Both the position numbers and the translations under genes were made by a program. Source: Providencia vermicola (lineage in GTDB: Bacteria; Pseudomonadota; Gammaproteobacteria; Enterobacterales; Enterobacteriaceae). From it: a DNA stretch of 64,000 nucleotides. Each line of letters starts with the position of its first letter. The first letter of the stretch is position 1. The DNA lies in NCBI RefSeq assembly GCF_010748935.1, contig NZ_CP048796.1:747001-811000 (forward strand). Reading direction: 5' to 3'. Below the pieces are notes generated by a model. The model was not told the DNA's origin. It made no database searches and worked only from the letters and a program-made list of their open reading frames with translations. This document shows positions 19,431 through 30,042 of this stretch, piece by piece.

Positions 19431-20336
19431 TTAATGCTCTGCTTCACCACCAAGAACATCAATAAGGCGTGCAATGAGCGCACTGAGTTCCCCAGTCATT
19501 AGGATATAATCGGCGTCAAAACGTTGGGCATAATCTTCTTTACCGATATCATCGTTTTGTTCTTTTAATGTATCACTGAATTTTAGCCTTTTCAGAGAGC
19601 CATCATCAGATAGCATAAACTGAATGCGCTCTTCCCAATCTAAAGCCAATTTGGTGACTAGCTTTCCGGCTTCAATATGTGTCGCAATTTCATCTGAAAT
19701 GAGCTCTTGCTTTTTACAGCGAATGATACCGCCTTCTTCTAAGAGCGCTTTTAATTCAGCTTCATCCATAACAGCAAAGCCTTGAGGAAGTGAGCCTGAG
19801 CGGATCCACTCGGTTAAAGTCAACTCAATAGGATCTTTGAATGTTAATGGTACAACAGGTAATGAGCCTAAACTTTTACGGAGCAAGGCTAAATTATCTT
19901 CAGCACGTTTGGCACTAGCAGCGTCAACGATGATGAGTTGATTGACCGTATCAATCCATATATAGGTTTTATTGTATTTGCTGAATGCTCTAGGCAATAA
20001 AGAGTGGACGACTTCGTCTTTAAGCGCGTCTTTTTCCGTTTTTTTCAGTTTTCGCCCTTGGTCGGCTTCAAGCTTTTCAATTTTTTCTTGTAATTCTTGC
20101 TTGATCACAGGGGAAGGCAACATTTTTTCTTCTTTTTTAGCACAAATCAGAATTTGATTGCCAGCAGCATGGGTCAGTGAATCTGAGCCTTTCATAGGTG
20201 ACACCCAGCCTGTTTTCATCATGTCTTGGCTACCACATGGATGATAGGCGAGAGGGGCAAGTTGTCTCTCTAGATCGTCAGCACTTAGCGCCAAATCACG
20301 ATTCAGACGATAGACCAATATATTCTTGAACCACAT
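19431..20336 (-). CDS. rdgC: Recombination-associated protein RdgC
   Basis: Nucleoid-associated DNA-binding protein of 301 residues that forms a ring dimer and restrains RecA during replication restart. The N-terminus [15 protein letters not shown] and the [17 protein letters not shown] stretch near residues 177-196 are diagnostic, and the length fits. It is divergent from mak as in E. coli. Confidence 0.95.
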   Translation of the reverse strand: MWFKNILVYRLNRDLALSADDLERQLAPLAYHPCGSQDMMKTGWVSPMKGSDSLTHAAGNQILICAKKEEKMLPSPVIKQELQEKIEKLEADQGRKLKKTEKDALKDEVVHSLLPRAFSKYNKTYIWIDTVNQLIIVDAASAKRAEDNLALLRKSLGSLPVVPLTFKDPIELTLTEWIRSGSLPQGFAVMDEAELKALLEEGGIIRCKKQELISDEIATHIEAGKLVTKLALDWEERIQFMLSDDGSLKRLKFSDTLKEQNDDIGKEDYAQRFDADYILMTGELSALIARLIDVLGGEAEH

Positions 20337-20532
20337 GAAAAACCTACCTTTGTTGATGGATGACCTATTTTAGCCGGTGGCTATGATAACGAATTGTCGA
20401 TTATTTAGCGAAAAAAAATGCTTTTATGCATCATTTGTTATGTTATTAGGCCTCAATTTTATAGCTAATCGCTTGAAATTGATAATGTATACAGGCAATG
20501 ATACAGAAAACAGCTAAGCAGTGAGGGTGAAG

Positions 20533-21438
20533 ATGAGAATTGGCATTGACCTTGGTGGCACCAAAATTGAAGTGATTGCATTGGAAGATAATGGTGACAC
20601 ACTTTTTAGGAAGCGAGTTGCAACGCCTAGAGGTAATTATCGTGCAACATTAGATGCGATTGCGGGATTAGTGAATGACGCAGAAATGGCAACAGGAAAG
20701 AGAGGTCGCGTAGGGGTCGGTATCCCAGGCACCTTATCCCCTGTCACTGGAAAAGTGAAAAATGCCAATTCCACTTGGCTTAATGGCCAATTTTTTGATG
20801 CCGACCTCGCGAATATCCTTGAAAGGCCAGTTAAAGTTGCCAATGACGCTAATTGCCTTGCTGTCTCAGAGGCGGTGGATGGCGCCGGAAAAGGCGCGCC
20901 TGTTGTATTTGCTGTGATTATTGGTACCGGATGTGGAGCGGGTATCGCAATTAATGGACAAGTGCATTCAGGGGGAAATGGCGTTGCAGGAGAGTGGGGG
21001 CATAACCCATTACCTTGGCAGAACAGTCAAGACTTCGCGTTTTTGCAAGACGAGCAATGTTATTGCGGATTAACAGGTTGTACTGAACAGTTTGTATCCG
21101 GTACTGGGTTTATGGCGGATTATCGCAAGCTCTCCGGCGATACGAAAACAGGCGCTGACATTATCACATTGATGAAAGCAGGTGACCCACATGCCATAAC
21201 GGCAATGGATAACTACCAATCTCGTCTAGCTAGGGCATTAGCACAAGCCATTAATATGTTAGACCCTGACGTGATTGTTTTAGGTGGTGGAATGAGTAAT
21301 GTTGAGGGGTTATATCACTCATTGCCTACACGAGTGAAAAATTGGGTATTTGGTCGTGAATGCGATACGCCGATTCGACAAGCGATTCATGGTGACTCAA
21401 GCGGTGTCCGAGGCGCCGCGTGGCTTTGGCCTAAGTAG
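20533..21438 (+). CDS. mak: Fructokinase (ROK family) Mak
   Basis: ATP-dependent kinase of 301 residues for fructose or mannose. The phosphate-binding loop [12 protein letters not shown] opens the protein, followed by the catalytic ND pair (VANDANC), the ROK signature around residues 130-160 and the zinc site [11 protein letters not shown] near residues 175-190. I chose the ATG at 20533, preceded by GAGGGTG; a GTG four codons earlier is open. It is divergent from rdgC, the E. coli arrangement. E. coli has araJ next; here cpdB follows. Confidence 0.92.
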   Translation: MRIGIDLGGTKIEVIALEDNGDTLFRKRVATPRGNYRATLDAIAGLVNDAEMATGKRGRVGVGIPGTLSPVTGKVKNANSTWLNGQFFDADLANILERPVKVANDANCLAVSEAVDGAGKGAPVVFAVIIGTGCGAGIAINGQVHSGGNGVAGEWGHNPLPWQNSQDFAFLQDEQCYCGLTGCTEQFVSGTGFMADYRKLSGDTKTGADIITLMKAGDPHAITAMDNYQSRLARALAQAINMLDPDVIVLGGGMSNVEGLYHSLPTRVKNWVFGRECDTPIRQAIHGDSSGVRGAAWLWPK

Positions 21439-21653
21439 TGACTATCGTCATTTATTCTGTGACTTATCTAGAATTAAACACGTCTAATTAAGATAAACGG
21501 TGACTTCAATTTATAAGAAGGGCATTGTTGATTATCACTTATCGAAATACGAACTGGTTAGCCTATCGACAAGTATGAAGATGTGCTAGCCCTATTTTGG
21601 CACACAGCACTGGCAACGATTATTTTACATCAATCAACGTAAGGGGAATTACG

Positions 21654-23603
21654 GTGAATAACATTTTTAAATTATCTGCTTTAGCATTGTTCGTGACATT
21701 GAATGTCAATGCCGCGACAGTCGATTTACGTGTGATGGAAACTTCCGACATACATAGTAATTTGATTGATTTTGATTACTATAAGGATAAGCCGACTGAG
21801 CAATTTGGTTTAGTACGAACAGCAAGTTTAATTAAAGCCGCAAAAGGCGAGGTGACGAATGCGGTATTAGTGGATAACGGTGACCTGATTCAAGGTAGCC
21901 CTTTAGCAGATTATATGGCGGCCAAAGGGCTTGAAAATGGAGAGTCTCACCCAGCTCATAGCCTGATGAATACGATGGGATATACCGTCGGTAACTTTGG
22001 TAATCATGAGTTTAACTTTGGCTTAGACTATCTTAAAAAGGCGATTGCAGGGGCTAAGTTCCCTTATGTTAACGCAAATATTATTGATGCTAAGACAGGC
22101 GAAAATTACTTCACACCTTATATTATTGTTGATACGCCCGTTAAGGATCGAGACGGTAAGCGTCATAATTTAAAAATCGGTTATATTGGCTTTGTTCCTC
22201 CACAAATTATGATTTGGGATAAGCCAAACCTGACAGGCAAGGTGACCGTCAATGATATCACTGAGACCGCGAAAAAATTTGTGCCTCAGATGAAAAAGGA
22301 AGGGGCGGACTTGGTTGTGGCAATTCCGCATTCAGGCTTTTCACAAGAGCCATATAAAGCGATGGCAGAGAACTCCGTTTACTATCTCAGTGAAGTGCCG
22401 GGTATCGATGCCATTATGTTTGGTCACTCTCACGGTGTATTCCCAAGTAAAGATTTTGAAAATATCAAAGGCGTTGATATTGAAAAAGGAACCGTTAATG
22501 GTATCCCTGCCGTTATGCCTGGTCAGTGGGGGGATCACCTTGGCGTCGTTGACTTGGTGTTAAGCAATGATAAAGGACGTTGGGAAGTGCTTAAAGCAAA
22601 TGCTCATGCCCGCCCTGTCTACGACAAAGCCAATAAAAAACCGCTAGTCGAACGAGATGACGAGTTGGCTAAAATTATCGATAAGCCTCACAACGATACA
22701 CGTCAATTTGTGGGGAAAATGATCGGTAAAGCTTCTGATAACATGTATAGCTATTTGGCATTAGTACAGAGTGATCCGACGGTACAGATTGTCAATGATG
22801 CTCAAACTGATTATACAAAGCATTATATTCAAGGTGACCCTGATTTAGCGGATCTTCCTGTACTTTCTGCCGCCGCGCCATTTAAAGTTGGTGGTCGTAA
22901 AAATGCGCCAGATGAATTTGTTGAGGTTGAAAAAGGGGACCTTACTTTCCGCAATGCGGCTGACTTGTATCTATATCCAAATACTTTAGTCGTAGTGAAG
23001 GCAACAGGCGCCGAAGTCGTTGAGTGGCTAGAATGTTCCGCTGGGATGTTTAACCGTATTGACCCTCAATCAACCTCACCTCAAAACTTGATCAATTGGG
23101 AAGGATTCAGAACTTATAACTTTGATACTATCAGCGGGATTAATTACCAAATCGATCTTACCGAACCTGCAAAATATGACGTAGATTGCCAACCAGTTAA
23201 TTCACAGGCTAATAGGATCAAAAATGTTACTTATCAAGGCAAACCCATTGATCCAAAGGCCACTTTCTTAGTCGCAACCAATAACTATCGTGCATACGGC
23301 GGTAAGTTTGCAGGTACAGGTGATAACCATATCGCATTCGCTTCCCCAGATGAAAATCGTTCAGTATTGGCATCTTACATTGCTAAAATTTCCAAAGAAC
23401 AAGGTGAGGTGAAAAGTAAAGCCGATAATAATTGGTCTTTCTTACCGATTAAAAGTGATAAAGCACTCGATATTCGTTTTGAAACATCTCAAAGTGATAA
23501 AGCCGCAAAATTTATTCAACAGACGGCACAGTATCCTTTAGAAAAAGTAGGAAATGATGATATTGGTTTTGCTATTTACAAAATTAATTTAAATGGTAAA
23601 TAA
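21654..23603 (+). CDS. cpdB: 2',3'-cyclic-nucleotide 2'-phosphodiesterase/3'-nucleotidase CpdB
   Basis: Periplasmic bifunctional phosphoesterase of 649 residues that degrades cyclic and 3'-nucleotides for scavenging. A signal peptide (residues 1-20, ending NVNA-A) is followed by a metallophosphoesterase domain with metal ligands in [23 protein letters not shown] and FGHSHG, and a C-terminal 5'-nucleotidase domain with the TNNYRAYGG loop. The GTG at 21654 follows AAGGGGAA at a normal distance; the frame is open further upstream without a good site. A strong terminator follows. It is not at this locus in E. coli. Confidence 0.93.
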   Translation: MNNIFKLSALALFVTLNVNAATVDLRVMETSDIHSNLIDFDYYKDKPTEQFGLVRTASLIKAAKGEVTNAVLVDNGDLIQGSPLADYMAAKGLENGESHPAHSLMNTMGYTVGNFGNHEFNFGLDYLKKAIAGAKFPYVNANIIDAKTGENYFTPYIIVDTPVKDRDGKRHNLKIGYIGFVPPQIMIWDKPNLTGKVTVNDITETAKKFVPQMKKEGADLVVAIPHSGFSQEPYKAMAENSVYYLSEVPGIDAIMFGHSHGVFPSKDFENIKGVDIEKGTVNGIPAVMPGQWGDHLGVVDLVLSNDKGRWEVLKANAHARPVYDKANKKPLVERDDELAKIIDKPHNDTRQFVGKMIGKASDNMYSYLALVQSDPTVQIVNDAQTDYTKHYIQGDPDLADLPVLSAAAPFKVGGRKNAPDEFVEVEKGDLTFRNAADLYLYPNTLVVVKATGAEVVEWLECSAGMFNRIDPQSTSPQNLINWEGFRTYNFDTISGINYQIDLTEPAKYDVDCQPVNSQANRIKNVTYQGKPIDPKATFLVATNNYRAYGGKFAGTGDNHIAFASPDENRSVLASYIAKISKEQGEVKSKADNNWSFLPIKSDKALDIRFETSQSDKAAKFIQQTAQYPLEKVGNDDIGFAIYKINLNGK

Positions 23604-23646
23604 CTAAGTATCGATTTTAGTATTATTATTAAAAACTAATCATCAA

Positions 23647-23695
23647 AACCCCCTTTATTATTAAACTGGATTTAATAATAGGGGGTTAATATTTT
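23647..23695 (+). terminator. Terminator of cpdB
   Basis: AACCCCCTTTATTATTAAA pairs with TTTAATAATAGGGGGTT with a single bulged T, then AATATTTTTG. Very stable and correctly placed after cpdB. Confidence 0.88.
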
Positions 23696-24531
23696 TGTTT
23701 GCTCAATAAAAAGAAGAACATTCAAATAAACTAACTGAGTCATACAAACTTGGTAACTAAATATTGATATACGACAAAATGGTTAGTCTAATTATGCATT
23801 GTCATACATATTATATCCAAATAAAAATGAATAACGTAATTTTGTTCATGTTGTTTATAGATAAATAAAATTGATTTGTTATTAAAGTCTAGCTCTGACA
23901 AGATTAAATAATTAATCATGTTAGTTATTATTGATATATCTTTATGGCGATTGTTTTCTCTAAAAAATAGATCGTAAAAAGAATGTGTTTTATTGATTAT
24001 CTAAAATAAAGGAATAGAAATTATCGTCTGATAAAGGTTCTATTTTTGTCAGTAGTTATATTGCCTTGCAGTATTTTCCACTTATTAAAGGCATTTTTTT
24101 GATTTTTACTGTCAATAAATGATGGTTATATTGTGATGTTGTGTTAAAGGAGGGGGGTTATTTGAAGTAAGATAGTGATGAGGATAATCTAAAAATGTAA
24201 TTAAGATAATATATATTAAAGTATAAAATTGATGTTTTATGATAAAAATGTCGTTTTTTCAATTTAAATCGGAATTATAAACCTTTAGTTGGGATTTAAA
24301 ACTGAGTGTTTAGATGTTAATTCTGGATTGTTTGCAAAGGTTAACATTATGTTTTTATTGTGGTTGTTTATTTTAGAGTGGGGTTAATAAAATATATTAT
24401 TCGCAAAAATCCACCTACTCTTTAGTGAGTGATGTTATTTGTTTTTAAACTATGAATGCGTAATATATTAGTCAAGCACTGATCTGAATCAAAGCATGAA
24501 TAATAAATTCTAAATTCAGAGGTACTCTTAC
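23696..24531. other. Long AT-rich upstream region of the fimbrial locus
   Basis: About 830 bases with no usable reading frame. It is extremely AT-rich and presumably holds the promoter and binding sites (H-NS-like silencing is likely for such DNA). I looked for a pair of long inverted repeats bordering a promoter, as in invertible fimbrial switches, and for a recombinase gene, and found neither. Confidence 0.5.
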
Positions 24532-24558
24532 ATGTAAATTGAAAAATACAAATATTCA

Positions 24559-24807
24559 TTGTCTGTTGGACAACGAATTAAATCGTTAAGATTACAAAAT
24601 GGTTGGAGCGGTGAAACGCTTGGTAAAATAACTGGAATAAGCCAACAACAAATTTCACGATTTGAACGCGGAATAAATAGAATAGATGTTGAATCATTAG
24701 CAAAATTTGCTAATGCATTTAATGTGGATATCGTAGTTTTATTATCTGATTACGACAAGACAATTTACGATAAGAATATATTTATTGCGAATACTTTAAT
24801 TATCTAA
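24559..24807 (+). CDS. MrpJ-like HTH regulator of the fimbrial locus, stop at codon 2 of the apparent original frame
   Basis: Encodes an XRE-type helix-turn-helix (IKSLRLQNGWSGETLGK, SQQQISRFERG) of about 80 residues, like MrpJ-type regulators that accompany Proteus and Providencia fimbrial operons and switch between adhesion and motility. The natural start appears to be ATG at 24532 with AGAGG nine bases upstream, but the next codon in the same frame is TAA (24535-24537). After the stop the frame runs on without break. Synthesis would need initiation at TTG 24559, or at the ATT at 24538. It may be a fresh pseudogene, a weakly translated gene or one with reinitiation. The pilin gene follows after 106 bases. 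Confidence 0.65.
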   Translation: MSVGQRIKSLRLQNGWSGETLGKITGISQQQISRFERGINRIDVESLAKFANAFNVDIVVLLSDYDKTIYDKNIFIANTLII

Positions 24808-24913
24808 TTTTTTGGAATGTAGTTCTAAATGGATTTAGCCCTATATGTGTAGTTAGTCATCCTTATTTTTAATAATCAAGGATTGGAATTGTTTTATCTT
24901 ACAAAGGTTAAAT

Positions 24914-25426
24914 ATGAAAAAATCACTTTTAGTTTTATTCATTGCATCGTCAATTTCAGCATCAGCATTAGCTGCGGATGGTACTATTACGTTCAACGGT
25001 GAAATTACATCTACAACCTGTGATGTGACAACAGGTAATGGTGGTGACTTCACTGTAACGCTGCCAACTGTATCAACGACAGCATTGAATGCAGCAGGTG
25101 CGACAGCAGGAAACACCTCATTCACTATCGACTTAGCTAACTGTAGCGTTAGTGGTGTTGATGTTGCTGCTAACTTCGAAAGCCTAAGTTCTGGCGATGC
25201 TGTAACAGGTAATCTTATTCCTACCGTTGCACCCGCTAACGTACAGATTGGTCTAGCTGACCAAGCAGGTAACTTAGCGAAAGTAAATGGTGCGCCAGTT
25301 GGTAACCAGCCAATTGTTAATGGTGCTGCAACACTGGCATACCAAGCATTTTACTATGCGAAAGATGTTGTAACCGCGCCAGGTGCAGTAACAGCACAAG
25401 TTAACTATACATTGACTTATCCATAA
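24914..25426 (+). CDS. Major fimbrial subunit (type 1 pilin family)
   Basis: Secreted pilin of 170 residues. Signal peptide residues 1-20 (ending ASALA-A), mature protein opens with the typical GTITFNGEITSTTCDV strand, and the two conserved cysteines are in TTCDV and ANCSV, making the pilin disulfide. The C-terminal strand ends VNYTLTYP, with the penultimate aromatic needed for chaperone binding. Ala/Thr/Val-rich, as usual for major pilins. It is first in the structural operon and is separated from the chaperone by a stable hairpin, which is expected to favour pilin mRNA. Confidence 0.92.
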   Translation: MKKSLLVLFIASSISASALAADGTITFNGEITSTTCDVTTGNGGDFTVTLPTVSTTALNAAGATAGNTSFTIDLANCSVSGVDVAANFESLSSGDAVTGNLIPTVAPANVQIGLADQAGNLAKVNGAPVGNQPIVNGAATLAYQAFYYAKDVVTAPGAVTAQVNYTLTYP

Positions 25427-25436
25427 GAAGTTAATT

Positions 25437-25464
25437 CTGTCAGAGGAAATTATTCCTCTGACAG
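25437..25464 (+). terminator. Intercistronic hairpin after the pilin gene
   Basis: CTGTCAGAGGAA and TTCCTCTGACAG pair exactly around ATTA. No run of T follows, so it probably acts as a partial terminator or as a 3' stabiliser of pilin mRNA, lowering chaperone and usher expression relative to pilin, a common fimbrial arrangement. Confidence 0.7.
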
Positions 25465-25512
25465 ATCAATAAAAAATTAAATTATTACAATTTTAAGTAG
25501 GATTAGGTCATT

Positions 25513-26262
25513 ATGATAACTAGGCTGCCTATAATAAATAAATTAATTTTATTTATTTCATTATTCATTGTATCAACATCACTTTATGCCAGCGTTATTA
25601 TCAATGGAACGAGGGTTATATATAATGAAAAAGCGAAAAGTAAAACAGTACAGTTGGTCAATGATAATAAATGGCCTGCTTTAGTACAAGTTTGGTTAGA
25701 TACTGGAGATCCTAATGAGTTACCTGAAAATATTAAAACACCATTTTCAATTACTCCACCAATATTTAAAATGTCTCCAGGTGCAGGTCAAAATTTAAGA
25801 TTAACTTATTTGGGAGGCGCATTACCTAAAGATAGAGAATCTATTTTTTACCTCAATGTGTTGGAAGTTCCTCCAGAAAATGAAGAGACAACTTCACTAA
25901 ATAAAAACACAATGCAAATTGCAATTAGGTCTAGAATTAAATTATTTTATCGACCTACAGATGTTAAAGTACCAGCACAGATAAATGAAAAACTTTCTTT
26001 CTCATTAAAGAAAACATCAAAAGGTAATAAGTTATTGATAAAGAATAATTCTCCATGGTTTATTACATTCCAAACTGTCACTTTATCTGATGGGAATAGA
26101 AAGCTAAATTTAGAAGGTAATATGGTTGCGCCATTCTCTGATATTTATCTTAATCGTGGAAATGGTGTGGCAATACCCAATGAGTTTATGAATGCAAAAA
26201 AAATTAGCTACTCAGTCATTAATGATTATGGTGGCTTAGATTCCTACGAGTCTAATTTATAA
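25513..26262 (+). CDS. Periplasmic fimbrial chaperone (PapD family)
   Basis: 249-residue chaperone with a signal peptide (about residues 1-26), then two immunoglobulin-like domains. Visible family marks are the first-domain N-terminal strand SVIINGTRVIYNEKAKSKTVQL, quoted in part as NGTRVIYNEKAKS, the LRLTYLG stretch and the ESIFYLNVLEVPP signature near residues 112-126; the short F1-G1 region fits an FGS-type chaperone serving adhesive pili. It holds pilin subunits in the periplasm until they reach the usher encoded 14 bases downstream. Confidence 0.93.
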   Translation: MITRLPIINKLILFISLFIVSTSLYASVIINGTRVIYNEKAKSKTVQLVNDNKWPALVQVWLDTGDPNELPENIKTPFSITPPIFKMSPGAGQNLRLTYLGGALPKDRESIFYLNVLEVPPENEETTSLNKNTMQIAIRSRIKLFYRPTDVKVPAQINEKLSFSLKKTSKGNKLLIKNNSPWFITFQTVTLSDGNRKLNLEGNMVAPFSDIYLNRGNGVAIPNEFMNAKKISYSVINDYGGLDSYESNL

Positions 26263-26276
26263 TAAATGGTATTGCT

Positions 26277-28745
26277 ATGAAAATAAAATTAATTTTTATA
26301 ATGGTATACTTATCCTTAGGGTATGGTAGGGTTGCATTAGCGGTAGAAGAAAACCAAAGTGAAAAGAAATATTCTTATAATGAAGGTTTCTTAATTGGTA
26401 ATGCTAAAGATATATCAATAGATAAATTATCAGAAGACCAGATCACGCCTGGAGACTGGTTTGTTGATGTGTATTTAAATAACGAGTTTATTTATAATAA
26501 AGAAGTTAGATTTTATGAAAATAGCAAAGGACGAGTGGTTCCCTGTTTAACCAAAGAAGATATTGATAGCTTTAATATAAAACCTGAATATTTAGGTTTA
26601 ATAACCACTGATGGTGCATGTGAAGATTTAAATGCGTTGTCAAAAGATGTCCAAGTTAATTTAAAGCAAGAAGTCCTACGCTTAGATATTTTAATTCCTC
26701 AAGTCATGGTGGAGCATTCTGCGCGCGGCTTTGTGCCTATCAGTGCTTTGAATGAAGGTATCCCTGCTTTCTTTATGAACTATAACCTGAATGGATATAG
26801 TAGTCGTAGTCATGGGGAAGATGAACATTCTGCTTATGGAAATATATCAGCAGGGCTTAATCTAGGTTTGTTTAGAATTCGCCATCAATCTAACTTGCAA
26901 TACAATCAAGATGATAAATTTCAACACGAAAGCATTAGGACTTATGTTCAACGAGCAATCCCACAAATAGAAAGCGAATTAACTATTGGCCAATCATTTA
27001 CAGATGGAAGCTTATTCGATAGCTTTTCATACACAGGCGCTGAATTAGCGACTGACAATCGAATGCGCCCACAGTCAATGCAAGGTTTTGCGCCAACCGT
27101 CAGAGGGGTGGCGAATAGTAACGCTAGAGTTAGAGTTATTCAAAATGGTTTTGTGATATACGAAACAAATGTTTCTCCGGGTGAATTTACGATCAATGAT
27201 CTCTATGCAACGGGTTATGGCGGCGATTTAACGGTTGAAGTTACAGAGGCTAATGGCAGTGTTTCTACATTTATTGTTCCGTTCTCTACGGTACCTGGAT
27301 TATTAAGACCTGGGCAAATCGACTACAGTATTGTGAGTGGTAAATTACGCGGCGATAATACTTCTTCTGATATTTTTGTTCAGTCTACCCTGAAATATGG
27401 TTTGAGTAATATTTTCACGCCATTTGCTGGAGTACAGTACAGCAATAAATACCAATCTGGATTATTGGGTTTTGCTGTTAATACTCAAATTGGTGCCTTT
27501 AGTTTTGATATGGCAAGCTCAAAAGCTGAATTAGATAATAATCATACCTATAATGGCGCACGTGCACGTATAACATGGAATAAAGACATTAATGCGACAG
27601 GCACAAATATCGCTTTAGCAGGTTATCGCTATGAGTCACAAAACTATTTAAGTTTATATGAAGCGAGTTCTTATCGTGATAGCTATTTATATAGCGGTGG
27701 CACGATTAATCCAAGGCGTTCTCAATATATATTAACGGTTAATCAGAATTTAGCTGATTATGGAACGATGTATATCAGCGGCTCTTTGCAAACTTGGCGT
27801 GATGATTTGCCTGATACTAAGCAATTGCAAGCCGGTTATATGAATAACTTTAAAGGTATTGGCTATAGCTTTACCTATATCAAAATGTACCGAAATAATG
27901 AAGAGGGTGGTGATAATAACTACATGTTTAACGTGTCAGTGCCATTCTCACTTTGGTATCCAGAACAGAATACGTTATTGAGTAGTTCAATCACTCGTTC
28001 AGACTCAGATAATCGTTGGGCAAATAACACCACGATTAGTAGTTCTTTTGGTGAAGATAATTCTATTTCGTGGAATGCTACAGCAAGCAATGTTGGTAAC
28101 TCAAATAGTAGTTTTTCAGGCAATATTCAAAAGGATTTTTCTTCTGCATCGGTTAATGCCGGTTATTCTCAAGGACATGATTTTAAATCCCTCTCAATGG
28201 GCGCGAGTGGTGCACTCGTTGTATATGAGGGCGGGGTTATTCCGTCTCGTTATTTAAGTGATACTTTTGCTATTGTAGAAGCTGATGAAGCGGAAGGTGC
28301 GGCAGTATCTTCATGGAGTAATATTGTGATTAATGGTAATGGGCAAGCAGTAGTCCCTTCATTAGTCCCTTATCAATACAACACACTTTATCTTAATACT
28401 GAAAATATGAGTACGGATATTGATCTTGATAATAACTTAATCAAAGTTGCTCCTTATGCCGGATCTGCTGTTCTCGTGAAATTTGATACGAAGAAAGGTA
28501 ATAACATTACTTATCGAATTACATTGCAAGATAAAAACGCAGTACCCTTTGGCGCTGATATTTATGATGAAAATAACAATAAAATTGGTTTAGTTGGACA
28601 AGGCGGTTTAGTTCATTTTAATTCTCAATCTGAACAAGGCACTGTTTTTGTTAAATGGGGTGAAGATAGTAATCAACGTTGTAAATTTGATTATCGTATC
28701 TCGGATAATAATTCTATTTCAGAATCCATTTGTTATTTCTATTGA
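26277..28745 (+). CDS. Outer membrane fimbrial usher
   Basis: 822-residue outer-membrane assembly platform. Signal peptide to about residue 22, periplasmic N-domain with the NEGFLIGN start and a Cys pair (PCLTKEDI and GACEDL), a 24-strand barrel region with plug containing GFAPTVRGVANSNARV and PGEFTINDLYATG, then C-terminal plug-like domains ending with a Cys pair (NQRCKFDY, ESICYFY). It accepts chaperone-subunit complexes and secretes the fibre. The first adhesin gene begins 7 bases after its stop. Confidence 0.95.
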   Translation: MKIKLIFIMVYLSLGYGRVALAVEENQSEKKYSYNEGFLIGNAKDISIDKLSEDQITPGDWFVDVYLNNEFIYNKEVRFYENSKGRVVPCLTKEDIDSFNIKPEYLGLITTDGACEDLNALSKDVQVNLKQEVLRLDILIPQVMVEHSARGFVPISALNEGIPAFFMNYNLNGYSSRSHGEDEHSAYGNISAGLNLGLFRIRHQSNLQYNQDDKFQHESIRTYVQRAIPQIESELTIGQSFTDGSLFDSFSYTGAELATDNRMRPQSMQGFAPTVRGVANSNARVRVIQNGFVIYETNVSPGEFTINDLYATGYGGDLTVEVTEANGSVSTFIVPFSTVPGLLRPGQIDYSIVSGKLRGDNTSSDIFVQSTLKYGLSNIFTPFAGVQYSNKYQSGLLGFAVNTQIGAFSFDMASSKAELDNNHTYNGARARITWNKDINATGTNIALAGYRYESQNYLSLYEASSYRDSYLYSGGTINPRRSQYILTVNQNLADYGTMYISGSLQTWRDDLPDTKQLQAGYMNNFKGIGYSFTYIKMYRNNEEGGDNNYMFNVSVPFSLWYPEQNTLLSSSITRSDSDNRWANNTTISSSFGEDNSISWNATASNVGNSNSSFSGNIQKDFSSASVNAGYSQGHDFKSLSMGASGALVVYEGGVIPSRYLSDTFAIVEADEAEGAAVSSWSNIVINGNGQAVVPSLVPYQYNTLYLNTENMSTDIDLDNNLIKVAPYAGSAVLVKFDTKKGNNITYRITLQDKNAVPFGADIYDENNNKIGLVGQGGLVHFNSQSEQGTVFVKWGEDSNQRCKFDYRISDNNSISESICYFY

Positions 28746-28752
28746 GGTTAAC

Positions 28753-29961
28753 ATGAATATTAACCGTAAATATAAAGTTGCGTTGCTTTCAAGTTTAATG
28801 TCTACTCCTTTTGTTGCTAATGCAATTTGTACGATGGAGACTTATATTAGACCAAATCCTGCGATACATGTTGGAACATCAGATCCAGTTTCTATTTATG
28901 GTTTACAGTTTCAACCAGCAGGAACAACGTTAGCAACAAGTTATATATCAGCGGCACAAATGGCAGCAACGCATGGCTTGAGTCCTGAGCAAGTTCTATT
29001 TCGTTGTGCGGCCGCTGATGCGACTAGGATATTCGAAGGTTATTATATGTTTAGAGCATATTATTCGAATTTAACACCTGCGCAAAATATTAATGGTATT
29101 CCTTATTGGCCAATATCAGTTGTTTACGCCAATAATACTTATACTGCAACTTCAGGGGTCGATTATGAGTTTTTTTTAGGGAATGGAATTAGCGCGACGA
29201 CGGCATTCCCTAACCAGCCTAATTGGTCAAAAAGAATCGGTTATGATGTTGACCCAGCAAACCCAAATTTTATTCTTGTTAAAGCAAAACATTTTTCGGG
29301 TGTGACCAACCATCAAATTCGTTCTAAAGTGCCCATCACTGCTAATGGATTTGATGCTACGATCCCAAATGAATCAAGAGCCTTTGTCTTTTTTAAAGGG
29401 CCAGGAATCAATGATACCATGGTATCGAATGGAGGGAATGGCGCTCCACATACGCCGGGATCATTTTTTAATATTGGACAAAATGCAGCCAGCACAACAG
29501 CGGTTAATTCGTGTACCGTAGAAAGAAATACGTCAAATGTGAATTTAGGGAGCCACGCTGGAAATTCGCTTCCTTCAACCCCTGTCAATTTCTCTGTTAC
29601 AGTAAAATGTGATACCGGCGCTGCAAATATTCGATATGGTTTTGCTCCCGGTATGGAAAATATAAATCAAAATATTACCGATGTATTACTGCTTGATCCG
29701 AATATTGGTTCAACAGCGAAAGGTGTTGCTATTGAAATTTTAGATGCAAACACGAATAGAGTCCCTTTATTGAGTTTATCCGCAAATGGTGGGCAAATTT
29801 CAAATAATAATAATTGGAAGCCATTACCCATTCCTCCTTCGGGTACTTCAACATCGACTGTGGATGTCAATTTTTCAGCCCGTATTGTAAAACATGGTAG
29901 TGAAGAAATAACACCGGGTATTGTAAGAAGTAAAGCGACTTTTATGCTGAATCAAAATTAA
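28753..29961 (+). CDS. Two-domain fimbrial tip adhesin, paralogue 1
   Basis: 402-residue secreted protein. Signal peptide residues 1-22 (ending ANA), an N-terminal domain of about 225 residues with one Cys pair (AICTMET, LFRCAAAD), and a C-terminal pilin-type domain from about residue 254 with a second pair (NSCTVER, VKCDTG) and the end ATFMLNQN. The layout is that of FimH/PapG/F17G-type tip lectins. The N-domain is not one I recognise, so the receptor is unknown. Shared blocks with the next gene include YGLQFQPAGT, KHFSGVT, GPGIN and the pilin domain. ATG 28753 follows GAGG; upstream codons lie in the usher frame overlap. Confidence 0.85.
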   Translation: MNINRKYKVALLSSLMSTPFVANAICTMETYIRPNPAIHVGTSDPVSIYGLQFQPAGTTLATSYISAAQMAATHGLSPEQVLFRCAAADATRIFEGYYMFRAYYSNLTPAQNINGIPYWPISVVYANNTYTATSGVDYEFFLGNGISATTAFPNQPNWSKRIGYDVDPANPNFILVKAKHFSGVTNHQIRSKVPITANGFDATIPNESRAFVFFKGPGINDTMVSNGGNGAPHTPGSFFNIGQNAASTTAVNSCTVERNTSNVNLGSHAGNSLPSTPVNFSVTVKCDTGAANIRYGFAPGMENINQNITDVLLLDPNIGSTAKGVAIEILDANTNRVPLLSLSANGGQISNNNNWKPLPIPPSGTSTSTVDVNFSARIVKHGSEEITPGIVRSKATFMLNQN

Positions 29962-30042
29962 AATTTTTCTTTTACTGATGAACACACTTTTATTTTGGCT
30001 TTATTTATGTATTTAAACTTATAGCATTAGGGAGGGATTGTG

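Noticed and set aside
23696-24531. Invertible phase-switch promoter for the fimbrial operon
   Set aside because: No pair of long inverted repeats around a promoter and no recombinase gene in the window.
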